A stretch of DNA of 64,000 bases from Sphingomonas sp. Leaf339 (GCF_001426195.1 NZ_LMRS01000001.1:932501-996500), one strand, 5' to 3'; positions 40,992 through 50,479 are shown, counted from the first letter of the stretch. Numbers and translations: made by a program. The notes: generated from the sequence alone by a model not told the origin.

Positions 40992-42176
40992 ATGCTCGCG
41001 GGGCTTCTTTTTGCCGATCATGAGGCGCTGGATCGCCCCGGCCATTTGACGGCGACCTTGCCGTTTGGGGGCGTGTGCCTGATCGAATATCAGGCTCGGC
41101 TGCTGATCGCGGCCGGGGCGGCGCAACTGATCGTGTCGGTCGGGCGGCTGACGCCAGAACTCTTGGGCGCGCTGGGACGGATCGGGCGACGCGGAATCAC
41201 CGTCGATGCGGTGCGCACCGCGGCGGAGGCGACGGAGAAGCTGCATCCTCTGTCGCATGTCGTGATGCTCGCCGATGGGCTGGTTACGATGCAAGAGGTG
41301 GTAGATCATTTCGCCGCCGCCCCGCAGGACACGTTGCTGGTCATGCCCGATGATGAGGCGCCTGCGGCCTATGAACGCCTGGGCGGCGGCATGGCGTGGG
41401 CGGGCGTGGCGCGACTGGAGGCGAAGCGGATTGCCGAGGTCGCCTGCCTGCCGCGCGACTATGATCTGCAATCGACTACGTTGCGTCTCGCCGAACAGGC
41501 GCGAGCGATGCATGTGCCGATGGCGGCGGGCTCGTTTCGCGACGGCCATGGCATCGAACATGCGAGCACCGCGCTCGCGCAACGCGGACTTGCGGTGCTG
41601 GCGGCGACGGTGGCCGACCGGCGCAACTGGTTCAACGGCTGGATACTCGCGCCGATCGCACGACTGTCGGCGCCGTTGTTGATGGAGCGGGCAATACCCG
41701 GTGTGGCGGTTGGCGGTGTTGCCGGCGCGATCGCCATGGCCGGAATCGGGGCGATATTGTTCGGTGCGATGACCGGCGGGCTGGTCGCGACGCTGGCCGG
41801 ATGCCTGGGAATGGGCGTCGGCCGGGTGCTGGCGATGCTGCGTGACGAACCACGGTCCGCACGAACGCAGCAGATCGCGATCTCCATACTCCCAGCGGGG
41901 GCCGCGTTGGTGCTGGGCGTCGTCATGGGTAATGGAAACGCGGCCGGACCGGTCGCGCCGATCATGGCGGTTATGCTCCTGTTTTTGGGCGGATTGGCGG
42001 AGCGGGCGATCGCTCGGCCGCGACGCCGTCCCGGATGGGGATCGCCGCCAGCATATCTTTTGGTGATTACGATCGCGGCTTTGCTAGGGTGGCCATTAGC
42101 GGGCCTGCTGCTGGCGACACTCTATGCGGCAATCACGCTGGCGGCCGTGGTCGAAACCTTGCGGCTGGATGCCTAG
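40992..42176 (+). CDS. Unknown protein: nucleotidyltransferase-like N-terminus plus membrane domain
   Basis: 394 aa. Residues about 1-190 look like a Rossmann/nucleotidyltransferase-like domain (GVCLIEYQARLLIAAGAAQLIVSVG; LLVMPDDEAP), then a basic stretch and six or so transmembrane helices (about 215-390). The arrangement recalls fusions of a nucleotidyltransferase with a CDP-alcohol phosphatidyltransferase, but the DxxDGxxAR motif of that family is missing. Activity therefore unknown. ATG 40992 was chosen over a GTG six bases upstream. Confidence 0.7.
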   Translation: MLAGLLFADHEALDRPGHLTATLPFGGVCLIEYQARLLIAAGAAQLIVSVGRLTPELLGALGRIGRRGITVDAVRTAAEATEKLHPLSHVVMLADGLVTMQEVVDHFAAAPQDTLLVMPDDEAPAAYERLGGGMAWAGVARLEAKRIAEVACLPRDYDLQSTTLRLAEQARAMHVPMAAGSFRDGHGIEHASTALAQRGLAVLAATVADRRNWFNGWILAPIARLSAPLLMERAIPGVAVGGVAGAIAMAGIGAILFGAMTGGLVATLAGCLGMGVGRVLAMLRDEPRSARTQQIAISILPAGAALVLGVVMGNGNAAGPVAPIMAVMLLFLGGLAERAIARPRRRPGWGSPPAYLLVITIAALLGWPLAGLLLATLYAAITLAAVVETLRLDA

Positions 42177-42180
42177 GGTG

Positions 42181-43299
42181 ATGTTAACCGTCGAAAGGAT
42201 AAACCACAGGGTGATGGCGCCCGGATCTGACGACGAAGCGGCGGGGGGCTGGACTCCCTTCGGGCTGGCGGCACGGGTCGCGGCGGCCGAATCGCGCGTG
42301 CAGGCCGAACTGGATGCCGCCGTCGCCGATGCGGGCCTTTCCGACGGCTATCGCCTGGAGGAGCGAACCCGCCTTGCGCTGGGTGAAAGCCTGCGAAGTA
42401 TGTTCGCTACCGTCGAGGCCGCCATCCGGCGTCACGCGACGCGATTGCTGGCCGATCGCGCTGCGCCGGGCGGCACTGCGCTTCGCTCGTCGGAAGAGGC
42501 GACCGCGCGGTTGATTCGGGCAGGCTTACTACGGGAACGGGCGTTGCTCGCCGATGTGATCGCGCGTGTTCGCGAGGATCTGATCGCCGAAACCCTGCCG
42601 GTGGCGGTCACCGGCCCCGACGAGCCGAGCCTGTTGGTGCGATTGGCGGCAGCGCCGGATGCGCTGGTGGCGCGTGCTGCGCTTGCCTTGCTTGCGGCGG
42701 ACAGCAGACGTCGGGATGCGCGGGATCGGGGCGAGATGCAGGTCGACGATCTGTCGGGCGAGCTCCATCGGCGCTTGGTGTGGCATGTGGCGGCCGCCTT
42801 GCGCGGTGACGGTGCCGATCCGGTCGTCGATCGCGCCCTGTCAGAGGCGGTAGTCCGGTGCTTGTCCGCTCATGACGATCACGAGCGCGGCGACAGCACA
42901 GCGCTGCGGCTGGCCGCCGCAATCGATCCGCGACCCGCCGAGATTTCGAGCCTGCTGGTCGAGGCGATCGGTGATCGCCGACTAGGTTTCTTCATCGCTT
43001 TGTTGGCGCAGACGTTGTCGCTGCCGATCGAACAGGTCCGAACGCTGACGATCGATCCGGTTGGCGATCGCCTGTGGCTGGCGTTACGTGCGTTGGGGCT
43101 GGACCGGACGGCGATCGCCAGAATCGGATTGGCGCTCGCGGACGCAGATCCCCGTCGCGATGTGCAGGCTTTTGCGCAACAGATCGAAATGATCGTGCGC
43201 ATACCGGTTGAACAAGCGGCGGCGGCGCTGGCGCCATTGGCATTGCCGGCCGAATATCATGCGGCGATACGAACGGTCGATCGTTGGACCATTCGATGA
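42181..43299 (+). CDS. DUF2336 domain-containing protein
   Basis: 372 aa, all-helical repeat-like domain with many Ala, Leu and Arg; sections such as SLLVRLAAAPDALVARAALALLAADSRRRD and LFFIALLAQTLSLPIEQVRTL type repeats match DUF2336. Proteins of this family are linked with regulatory genes in alphaproteobacteria; no biochemical role is known. Start uncertain (ATG 42169, 42181 or 42214). The kinase-like gene overlaps its stop. Confidence 0.8.
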   Translation: MLTVERINHRVMAPGSDDEAAGGWTPFGLAARVAAAESRVQAELDAAVADAGLSDGYRLEERTRLALGESLRSMFATVEAAIRRHATRLLADRAAPGGTALRSSEEATARLIRAGLLRERALLADVIARVREDLIAETLPVAVTGPDEPSLLVRLAAAPDALVARAALALLAADSRRRDARDRGEMQVDDLSGELHRRLVWHVAAALRGDGADPVVDRALSEAVVRCLSAHDDHERGDSTALRLAAAIDPRPAEISSLLVEAIGDRRLGFFIALLAQTLSLPIEQVRTLTIDPVGDRLWLALRALGLDRTAIARIGLALADADPRRDVQAFAQQIEMIVRIPVEQAAAALAPLALPAEYHAAIRTVDRWTIR

Positions 43300-44657
43300 A
43301 CGCACCCGACATGATGATCGGCGCGATGATCGCGCACGCCGTGATCGATTCGAACGGCGTTCTGCTGTCAGCCGACCCGGCTTTGGATGCCCTGAACCTG
43401 CGCGCAGGCGGTATGCTGGGCTTGCCATGCGCTGTACCACCATTGGCCAATGCGGCGGGCCTGGCGCAGCGACTGGGCGTTCCCGTCTGCCATCGGGTGA
43501 CCGTCGCCGATGACGAAACCGATGTCGAACTGTGGATCCGCGCGCAGCCCGAGGGCGACCGGGTCCGCCTGGCAGCCAGCGGCTGGATTGAAGTACCGGC
43601 CTGGCGTCCGGCGGCGGGCCCTGCACCGCATGTCCATGAGGGTGGGCTGTGTTGGGAAACCGACGCTTCGTTGCGACTGACATATCTGTCCGTCGTCGCC
43701 AGCCGGGCAATGGGACTGGACCCTGCATCCGTGCTGGGGCGGCCATTGACGGTGCTGTTTGGCTTTAGCGAAGACGCGGATGGCGCCATGGCGATCCTCG
43801 ACGCGCTGGCGCGAAGGCGGCCGTTCAACAACCAGCCGGCGACGCTTCGCCCTACCTTGCGTCCGGTAACACTCTCTGCGGTGATCCGGCCAGATTTGAC
43901 AGGCTCGTTTGCGGGCCTAACCGGCACGGCACGTGCGGCGGTGGCGGACGATGATGACGAGGATGTGCTGAGGTCCGCGTTTACTGCGGGACTTGATTCG
44001 GCGCTGCGATCGTCATTGACCCGGATCGTCGCTGACGCCGATGCGATCGAATTGCAGCGTGATGGACCGATCAGCGCGGACTATGCGGATTATGCCGCCG
44101 ACATTGGCAGCGCCGGTCGGCATCTGATGAGCCTGATCGACGACCTGATCGATTTGCAGGCGATCGAGCGTTCCGATTTCACGACGGCGATCGACCCAAT
44201 CGATCTGGCGGATATCGCCGGCCGCACAGCCAACCTGTTGTCGGTGCGCGCCGAACATGCCGGCGTCGCGATTGACCGGCCGCCGGCCGAAGCCGTGGTG
44301 CCGGCGATGGGCGACGCTCGTCGCGTGTTGCAGATTATGGTCAATCTGGTCGGTAACGCGCTGCGCTACAGCCCAGCGGGCGAGCGGGTGGTGATCGAAA
44401 CGTCGATGGGTAGCCAGATCGCGCGGATCACGGTGACCGATCGGGGCAAAGGCATCGCGACCGTGGATCAGGAGCGGATTTTCGACAAGTTCGAACGTAT
44501 CGATCCGACCGAAGCGGGTGGCAACGGGCTAGGTCTGTTCATCGCCCGTCGTTTGGCGCGGGCGATGGGTGGCGACCTCACCGTGGCGAGCGCCGTTGGT
44601 GAGGGCGCTCGCTTCACTCTGACGCTACCGACGCGGCAGGCGTCGCGCGATCAATAG
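43296..44657 (+). CDS. PAS-histidine-kinase-like protein with Ser in place of the phospho-His
   Basis: 453 aa, soluble. PAS-like region at about 110-160 (ETDASLRLTYLSVVASRAMGLDPASVLGRPL), HisKA-like dimerisation region at about 229-275, and a HATPase_c domain with N box MVNLVGNALRYSP, G1 VTDRGKGI, F box IFDKFERI and G2 NGLGLFIARRLARAMGG. In the H box the usual SHELRTPL reads DSALRSSL, so the phosphoacceptor is Ser235. ATP binding looks intact, autophosphorylation on His cannot occur there. ATG 43296 overlaps the DUF2336 stop. Confidence 0.88.
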   Translation: MNAPDMMIGAMIAHAVIDSNGVLLSADPALDALNLRAGGMLGLPCAVPPLANAAGLAQRLGVPVCHRVTVADDETDVELWIRAQPEGDRVRLAASGWIEVPAWRPAAGPAPHVHEGGLCWETDASLRLTYLSVVASRAMGLDPASVLGRPLTVLFGFSEDADGAMAILDALARRRPFNNQPATLRPTLRPVTLSAVIRPDLTGSFAGLTGTARAAVADDDDEDVLRSAFTAGLDSALRSSLTRIVADADAIELQRDGPISADYADYAADIGSAGRHLMSLIDDLIDLQAIERSDFTTAIDPIDLADIAGRTANLLSVRAEHAGVAIDRPPAEAVVPAMGDARRVLQIMVNLVGNALRYSPAGERVVIETSMGSQIARITVTDRGKGIATVDQERIFDKFERIDPTEAGGNGLGLFIARRLARAMGGDLTVASAVGEGARFTLTLPTRQASRDQ

Positions 44658-44831
44658 CATCACGAGCCCGGTGATCGCGACACCGGCGCCATAATCCGCC
44701 CATTGCCGCTGATCGAGCATGAAGCTCGACCGCGGCCAATGGATATAGCCGAGCCCCTGGCCGATCCATAAGATCCCCGTCGCCGCGAACGCGACGCCGA
44801 GGATGGTGATGATCGGCCGCAGCACACTCAT
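44625..44831 (-). CDS. Small membrane protein, 68 aa
   Basis: Two hydrophobic helices (IITILGVAFAATGILWIGQGLG and YGAGVAITGLVMLLIARRL). Its last 33 bp overlap the 3' end of the convergent kinase-like gene. It lies just 5 bp downstream of gltA and is probably cotranscribed with it. Function unknown. Confidence 0.7.
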   Translation of the reverse strand: MSVLRPIITILGVAFAATGILWIGQGLGYIHWPRSSFMLDQRQWADYGAGVAITGLVMLLIARRLPRR

Positions 44832-44836
44832 CGGTC

Positions 44837-46120
44837 TCAGCGCTCCGCCAAGGGAACGTAAGACCGCTGTTCCGGACCGCTGTACAGCTGACGCGGGCGG
44901 CCGATCTTCTGATCGGGATCGGTGATCATCTCATTCCACTGCGCCACCCAGCCGACGGTACGGGCGAGCGCGAACAGCACGGTGAACATCGACGTCGGGA
45001 AACCGATCGCCGACAGGATGACACCCGAATAGAAATCGACGTTCGGGAACAGCTTCTTCTCGACGAAGTACGGATCGTTCAGCGCAATCTCTTCCAGTTG
45101 CAATGCCACGTCGAACAGCGGATCGGTGACCTTCAGTTCGGCGAACACCTCGCGCACCGTCTTCTGCATCACCGTCGCACGGGGATCGTAGTTCTTGTAC
45201 ACGCGGTGGCCGAAGCCCATCAGGCGGAACGGATCGTTCTTGTCCTTGGCGCGGGCGATATACTCCGGAATGCGATCGGGCGTACCGATCTCGCGCAGCA
45301 TGTTGAGTGCGGCTTCATTGGCGCCGCCATGCGCCGGACCCCACAGGCAGGCGATGCCCGCCGCGATGCAGGCGAATGGATTGGCGCCCGACGAACCGGC
45401 AAGACGCACGGTCGAGGTCGACGCGTTCTGCTCGTGATCGGCATGCAGGATGAAGATGCGATCCATCGCCCGCTCGATCACGGGGTTTACCTCATACGGC
45501 TCGGCCGGGACGCCGAACGTCATGCGCAGGAAATTGCCGGTGTAGGACAGCGAGTTGTCCGGATACAGGAACGGCTGGCCAACGCTGTACTTGTACGCCA
45601 TCGCGGCGATCGTCGGCATCTTTGCGATCAAGCGATGCGACGCGATAACGCGCTGCGCCGGATCATGGATGTCCGTCGAGTCGTGATAGAAGGCCGACAG
45701 GGCGCCAACGACACCGCACAGGATAGCCATTGGATGCGCATCACGACGGAACCCGCGGAAGAACGTCGCCAATTGCTCATGCACCATCGTGTGGCGTGTG
45801 ATCGTCCGGTCGAATGTCCCCAACTGATCCGCATCGGGCAATTCGCCGTTCAGCAGCAGATAGGCGACCTCCATGAAACTGGACTGCTCGGCAAGTTCGC
45901 CGATCGGATAGCCGCGATGGAGCAGGACGCCCTGATCGCCATCGATATAGGTCAGCTTCGACTGGCACGATGCCGTCGAGGTGAAACCGGGGTCGTAGGT
46001 GAAGGCATCGGTCTGGGCATAGAGCTTGCGGATATCGATCACATCCGGGCCGATCGTGCCCGACATGACCGGATATTCGAGTTCCTTGCCGGCCAGAGAG
46101 AGCTTTGCGGCGTCGGTCAT
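44837..46120 (-). CDS. gltA: Citrate synthase
   Basis: 427 aa. Catalytic residues in [13 protein letters not shown] (His), [14 protein letters not shown] (His) and FPNVDFYSG (Asp). Condenses oxaloacetate with acetyl-CoA. ATG 46120 is chosen because AAAGGA lies 8 bp upstream; a start nine bases earlier has none. 32 bp after gltX, same strand. Confidence 0.97.
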   Translation of the reverse strand: MTDAAKLSLAGKELEYPVMSGTIGPDVIDIRKLYAQTDAFTYDPGFTSTASCQSKLTYIDGDQGVLLHRGYPIGELAEQSSFMEVAYLLLNGELPDADQLGTFDRTITRHTMVHEQLATFFRGFRRDAHPMAILCGVVGALSAFYHDSTDIHDPAQRVIASHRLIAKMPTIAAMAYKYSVGQPFLYPDNSLSYTGNFLRMTFGVPAEPYEVNPVIERAMDRIFILHADHEQNASTSTVRLAGSSGANPFACIAAGIACLWGPAHGGANEAALNMLREIGTPDRIPEYIARAKDKNDPFRLMGFGHRVYKNYDPRATVMQKTVREVFAELKVTDPLFDVALQLEEIALNDPYFVEKKLFPNVDFYSGVILSAIGFPTSMFTVLFALARTVGWVAQWNEMITDPDQKIGRPRQLYSGPEQRSYVPLAER

Positions 46121-46152
46121 TCCACGCATCCTTTGTATTGAGCGTTCACGTG

Positions 46153-47580
46153 TCAGGCAGCCATGCGGTCGGCGATCCGGCCCAGGCTTTCGCTGCGCCC
46201 TAGAAGGGCGAGTACGTCGAAGATGCCGGGCGACGTCTTGCGCCCGGTCAATGCGGCACGCAGCGGCTGCGCGGCCTGGCCGAGCTTCACGCCCCGCTCT
46301 TCGGCCACGCCGCGTACCGCGGCTTCGAGCGCTTCCGTATCCCAGCCGTCGACCGCGTCAAGCGCCGCATGGAGCGAAGCGAGGATCGCGGGTGCTTCGC
46401 CGGCCAGCAACGGCGCCGCCGCCTCATCGATCGGCAGCGGTCGCTGGACGAACAGGAACGCGGTGCCATCGGCCAGTTCGTTGAGGTTCGCAGCCCGCGG
46501 CTTCAGCACCGGCATCGCCGCGATGAGCAGCGCGATATCGACATGGCCACCCAGCTTGTCGGCGACGAGGGCAGCCAGCCGCGCATCGTCCGCTTCGCGA
46601 ATGTAATGGCCGTTCAGGTGTTCGAGCTTTTTCAGGTCGAACCGCGACGGGCTTTTGCCGACCGCCCCGAGATCGAACCATTGCACCGCCTCGTCACGGG
46701 CGATGATCTCGGCATCGCCGTGCCCCCAACCGAGCCGGAGAAGATAATTGTCGAGCGCCTCGGGCAGGATGCCGAGCTCGTCGCGATACGCCTCAATCCC
46801 GACCGCGCCGTGACGCTTCGACAACTTGGCGCCGTCTGATCCGTGGATCAAGGGGATATGGGCATAAACTGGCTCTGGCCAGCCATTGGCACGATAGATC
46901 GGCAGCTGGCGGAACGCGTTGTTCAGATGGTCGTCGCCGCGGATGACATGGGTCACGCCCATGTCGTGATCATCGACCACCACGGCCAGCATATAGGTCG
47001 GCGTGCCGTCGGAACGCAGCAGGACGAGGTCGTCCAGTTCCGCGTTCTGGACGGTGACCGATCCTTGTACCTGATCGTCGATCGTCGTCGCGCCATCCTG
47101 TGGCGCGCGCAGGCGGACGACAAACGAGGCGCCCTCCGGGCCATCGCTTCGGTCGCGCCAGGGCGAACCGATGCGCAGCGGTTGCTTGGCCGCCTGCGCC
47201 GCCTCGCGCTGGGCCGCGATCTCATCCTGCGTCATGTAGCAGCGATAGGCGTGGCCGCTGGCGACCATCTGATGTGCGACCTCGGCATGGCGATCGGCGC
47301 GGGCGAACTGAAAGACGGCCTCATCGTCCCAGTCGAGGCCGAGCCAGCGCATGCCAGCCAGAATCGCGTCGATCGCGGGCTGGGTGGAGCGGGCGCGATC
47401 GGTATCCTCGATCCTGAGCAGGAACTTGCCGCCATGATGGCGGGCGAACAGCCAGTTGAACAGCGCGGTGCGCGCGCCGCCGAGATGCAGGAAGCCGGTT
47501 GGCGATGGCGCGAAGCGCGTGACGACCGGCGAAGAAATGGCGGACGCCGTCGCGGCGCCCCGTTCGGTTATTGCGCCCAA
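46153..47580 (-). CDS. gltX: Glutamyl-tRNA synthetase
   Basis: 475 aa class I synthetase: HIGH-type [21 protein letters not shown] and KMSKS-type GAKLSKRHG; anticodon-binding domain in the C-terminal third. No ATG stands in front of [11 protein letters not shown] within a sensible distance; TTG 47580 follows GGGAG by 9 bp and gives [17 protein letters not shown]. Head-to-head with comEC, 28 bp between the starts. Confidence 0.94.
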   Translation of the reverse strand: MGAITERGAATASAISSPVVTRFAPSPTGFLHLGGARTALFNWLFARHHGGKFLLRIEDTDRARSTQPAIDAILAGMRWLGLDWDDEAVFQFARADRHAEVAHQMVASGHAYRCYMTQDEIAAQREAAQAAKQPLRIGSPWRDRSDGPEGASFVVRLRAPQDGATTIDDQVQGSVTVQNAELDDLVLLRSDGTPTYMLAVVVDDHDMGVTHVIRGDDHLNNAFRQLPIYRANGWPEPVYAHIPLIHGSDGAKLSKRHGAVGIEAYRDELGILPEALDNYLLRLGWGHGDAEIIARDEAVQWFDLGAVGKSPSRFDLKKLEHLNGHYIREADDARLAALVADKLGGHVDIALLIAAMPVLKPRAANLNELADGTAFLFVQRPLPIDEAAAPLLAGEAPAILASLHAALDAVDGWDTEALEAAVRGVAEERGVKLGQAAQPLRAALTGRKTSPGIFDVLALLGRSESLGRIADRMAA

Positions 47581-47608
47581 GCGCGCATGCTCCCAGACTG
47601 GATGATGA

Positions 47609-48595
47609 ATGGCCAGTTCAGCCGCCGACGCCCCTAGCATGCACCTCCCGCGGCGACAAATGCCGGTGGGGTCGATCGCGGCTGCGCTCGAACGACGGCT
47701 GGAGATCGAGCGCGACCAGCTCGGCCTATGGTTGCCGGTGGCGCTGGGCGGCGGCGTCGTGCTGTGGTTCGCACTGCCGCGCCCGGCGCTGTGGGCTGCG
47801 GCGATGCTGGCGTTGGTGGCAGGCGGGCTGACGCTGTTCGCTTTGGGTCGGGGCGGGCGGCTGGTGCGGTCGCTGGCGGTCGGGGCGCTGGCGATGGCAT
47901 TGGGTATGGCCCTGATTTGGTGGCGCGCGGAGCGGGTCGCGGCGCCGGTGCTTGGACGACCGGCGGTGGTCGCGATGACGGCGCGAGTTGAGCGGGTCGA
48001 GCCTTTGGTCGCGCGGGGGCTGGTGCGGCTGACGCTGGCGCCGGATGTCGCCTCGCTGCGGCCCCGTGTCAGGGTGAATCTCACGGAGGCCGATGCACCG
48101 GCAGAGCTGAGTGCGGGGGCGACGATCCGGTTGCGGGCCCGATTGATGCCGCCACCGGAGGCAGCCGTGCCGGGTGCGTACGACTATGCGCGGGTAGCGT
48201 GGTTCACCGGTATCGGGGCGACGGGTCGCGGGTTCGCGCCGGTGAAGGTGATCGCTGCCGGCCGGGGCGAGGCCGGACTGCGGCGGGCACTGACCGGTCA
48301 CGTGACGAGCCGGGTGGCGGGTAGCGCCGGCGGCGTCGCGGCGGCGCTGGTGACGGGGGATACCGGATCGATCTCGGAGAATGATGCGGAGGCGATGCGG
48401 GCGGCGGGGTTGGCGCACCTGTTGTCGGTGAGTGGGCTGCACATCACCGCGGTCGTCGGGGCGACGATGATCGTCATGCTGCGGTTGCTCGCGTTGATCC
48501 CCGGACTGGCGCTGCGCGTCCGTTTGCCGCTGGTGGCGGCGGGTGCGGGGGCGCTGGCGGCGGTGGGGTATACCCTGCTGACCCGTGCGTTATAG
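47609..48595 (+). pseudogene. comEC: comEC, 5' fragment (DNA-uptake channel), cut by an insertion
   Basis: Codes for 328 aa: a DUF4131-like N-terminal part with several transmembrane segments and the beginning of the Competence domain (GVAAALVTGDTGSISENDAEAMRAAGLAHLLSVSGLHITAVVG). It ends abruptly at LLTRAL with a stop codon at 48593-48595, just inside the inserted cassette. The remainder of the same domain resumes in the same reading frame at 49280. ComEC forms the inner-membrane channel for single-stranded DNA in natural transformation. Probably non-functional as a whole unless the two parts work as separate chains. Confidence 0.9.
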
Positions 48596-48683
48596 GAGTC
48601 AAACCCTTATTTTTGGCAGATTTGCGCGGCCACTGAATGTCCGGGATTGGAGGAAAGCGGGTCTTCGCGGGATCGCATGATCG

Positions 48684-48710
48684 GGGTCCGCTATCGACAG
48701 AAGCGGACCC
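48684..48710. repeat. Hairpin (GGGTCCGC/GCGGACCC) in the cassette
   Basis: Perfect 8-bp stem with an 11-base loop, 12 bp beyond the VOC stop codon, so it can also end that transcript. It shares the GTCCGC...GCGGAC core with the hairpin at 49212-49239, a form seen in dispersed sphingomonad repeats (recollection). Confidence 0.7.
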
Positions 48711-48722
48711 GTATCGAACGAA

Positions 48723-49121
48723 TCAGGCAGGAAAATGAATTCCGCACAATTTGTTGCCGTCGGGGTCACGAAAATAGGCCAGCTCGATGGTGCCCATGGA
48801 GGCAGTTTCGCGCGGTCCCGGCGGAGCTTCTATCGAGGTCCCGCCAGCGGCAACGGCGGTATCGTGAAGCTGCTTCACCTGTTCGGGCGAGTCGCAGGAA
48901 AAGGCAACGGTGCTGCCGTTAGCGACGCTTGCCGGTTCGTCGTTGATCGGCTGGCTGACGATGAAGTTGGTTCCGTTACCATTGTTGTAGATCAGACGGG
49001 TATGGCCGCTGTCGGCGATGTTCCGCGTTCCTTCGCCTGCACTCAGGGTGGCGAGCACCGTGTCGTAGAAGCGCTTTGACCGTTCGATGTCATTCGATCC
49101 GACCATGGTGTGAAAAAGCAC
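48723..49121 (-). CDS. VOC/glyoxalase family protein on the inserted cassette
   Basis: 132 aa, two beta-alpha-beta-beta-beta modules: HTMVGSNDIERSKRFYDTVLATL at the N-terminus and IELAYFRDPDGNKLCGIHFPA at the C-terminus, whose DPDGNKL is typical of VOC enzymes. Metal ligand candidates are His at the start and Glu in GTIELAYF. Substrate unknown (glyoxalase, fosfomycin- or bleomycin-type resistance and others are possible). GTG 49121 is chosen as AGGAG stands 7 bp upstream. Transcribed against comEC. Confidence 0.85.
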   Translation of the reverse strand: MLFHTMVGSNDIERSKRFYDTVLATLSAGEGTRNIADSGHTRLIYNNGNGTNFIVSQPINDEPASVANGSTVAFSCDSPEQVKQLHDTAVAAGGTSIEAPPGPRETASMGTIELAYFRDPDGNKLCGIHFPA

Positions 49122-49211
49122 AGACACTCTCCTGAAGGCTGATCGACTTTCGATCGCTATTAGCAGTCTCACCTAACTGGCGCGTAACCCGCAGTCACCC
49201 CGGCCCGTGGA

Positions 49212-49239
49212 ATGTCCGCAAGTGGGCGTCAGCGGACGT
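49212..49239. repeat. Hairpin (GTCCGC/GCGGAC) near the other cassette end
   Basis: Arms AATGTCCGC (49211-49219) and GCGGACGTT (49232-49240), one mismatch, 12-base loop. A related but poorer form (TGTCCGGGATTGGAGGAAAGCGGG) lies at about 48637-48660, so the VOC gene is bracketed by copies of one hairpin type. Confidence 0.65.
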
Positions 49240-49279
49240 TCGAGAAAATCGCGCGGCAGTAGGCTACGGCTACAACGCC

Positions 49280-50449
49280 CTGACGGGGGCGGAGGTGCCG
49301 ACGATCCGGTCGTGCGTCGCGGCGTTGCTGGTGCTGGTCGGGCTAGCGATGGGACGCGAGGCGATGACGCTGCGGCTGGTCGCGGCGGGGGCGCTGATCG
49401 TGATGCTGTTCTGGCCTGAGTCCCTGGCGGGGCCGAGTTTCCAGCTGTCGTTCGCGGCGATCACCGCGATCGTGGCGCTGCACGATCATCCCCGGCTGCG
49501 GACGTTCGGTCTTGTGCGGGACGAGGGGGTGGGGCGGCGGCTGCTTCGCGGTACGGCGCTGTTGCTGCTGACGGGCGTGGTGGTGGAGGCGGCGTTGATG
49601 CCGATCGCCGCCTATCATTTTCACAAAGCGGGGCTGTACGGGGCGCTGGCCAATATCGTCGCGATCCCGTGGACGACGTTCGTGGTGATGCCGCTGGAAG
49701 CGCTGGCGCTCGTACTCGATGCGGTGGGACTTGGCGGGCCGTTCTGGTGGCTGGTGGCGCAGGCGATCGGGCTGTTGCTGTGGCTGGCGCGGCTGGTGGC
49801 GGCCAGTCCGGGGGCGGTGTCGGCGTGGCCGGCGATGCCCGATAGCGCGTTCGCGCTGATGGTCGGCGGTGGGCTTTGGCTGGCGCTGTGGCGGACCGGC
49901 TGGCGGCGATGGGGACTGGTGCCGCTGGTCGCGGGGGCGGCGTGGGCGATCATGACGCCGGCGCCCGACCTGTTGGTGACGGGCGACGGCCGACATGCGG
50001 CGATCAGGACGCCGGCGGGGGTGCTGCTGCTCCGCGATCGGACGGGCGATTATATGCGTGGCATGCTGGCGGAGACGGGCGGATCGACGGAGGAGCCGGG
50101 GCTGATGTCCGAGGCGCTGGGGATGCGGTGCAGCGCCGATCTGTGCGTGGCGACGGTTGCGGGGCAGTGGCGGGTGTTGATGACGCGAAGTGCGTATCTG
50201 GTGCCGGTCGGCGAGCTGATCGCGGCGTGCCGGGTGGCGGACGTGGTGGTCAGCGAGCGGCGATTGCCAAGAGGGTGCCGGCCGCGGTGGTTACGGCTGG
50301 ATCGGCCGACGCTGGCGACGACCGGTGGCGTGGCGGTGAGCTTTGCGCGGGGGCAGGTGGCGACGGTGAAACGGCCGGGGGATCGGCATCCCTGGCGCAT
50401 GCCGCCCCGCGTGATGCCGATCAGGAAAGAGCGCGGAAAGTTAGGCTAA
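49280..50449 (+). pseudogene. comEC: comEC, 3' fragment
   Basis: Codes for about 389 aa continuing the Competence domain (LTGAEVPTIRSCVAALLVLVGLAMGREAM) with further transmembrane helices and a soluble C-terminal part (LVTGDGRHAAIRTPAGVLLLRDRTGDY). The beta-lactamase-like part seen in longer ComEC proteins has lost its metal motif. A GTG at 49295 could start translation, but there is no ribosome site. The fragment ends at TAA 50447-50449, which forms the first bases of the IS1595 target duplication; together with the 5' fragment the length (about 715 aa) is normal for ComEC. Confidence 0.88.
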
Positions 50450-50454
50450 AGTTA

Positions 50455-50479
50455 GGCGATTATGCACTTTGCAAACCCA
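50455..50479 (+). repeat. Left terminal inverted repeat of the IS1595 element
   Basis: Begins GGCGATTATGCACTTTG and ends AAACCCA; pairs with 53634-53658 with two mismatches (C/T at position 11 and G/A at position 17). Preceded by the duplication TAAAGTTA. Confidence 0.93.

Larger units (their letters stand above)
48583..49284. mobile_element. Inserted about 0.7-kb cassette carrying a VOC gene inside comEC
   Basis: CTGAC occurs on both sides (48578-48582 and 49280-49284). Removing 702 bp from 48583 to 49284 restores one comEC frame reading LLTGAEVPTIRSC. Ends show a weak inverted similarity: GCGTTATAGGAGT from 48587 against GCGTTGTAGCCGT read backwards from 49278, 10 of 13 matches. No transposase gene is present. 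The cassette holds the VOC gene and GTCCGC...GCGGAC hairpins at both sides. The precise borders cannot be set by eye, as both flanks can encode a GY-xx-LT stretch. Confidence 0.65.

Noticed and set aside
47639..48084. Long N-terminal extension of gltX
   Set aside because: Lies antisense to comEC and has no tRNA-synthetase features; GltX normally starts a few residues before [11 protein letters not shown].
48583..49284. Sequencing error or simple frameshift as cause of the comEC split
   Set aside because: The two parts are separated by about 700 bp of unrelated sequence containing a complete gene, and both parts are in the same frame.
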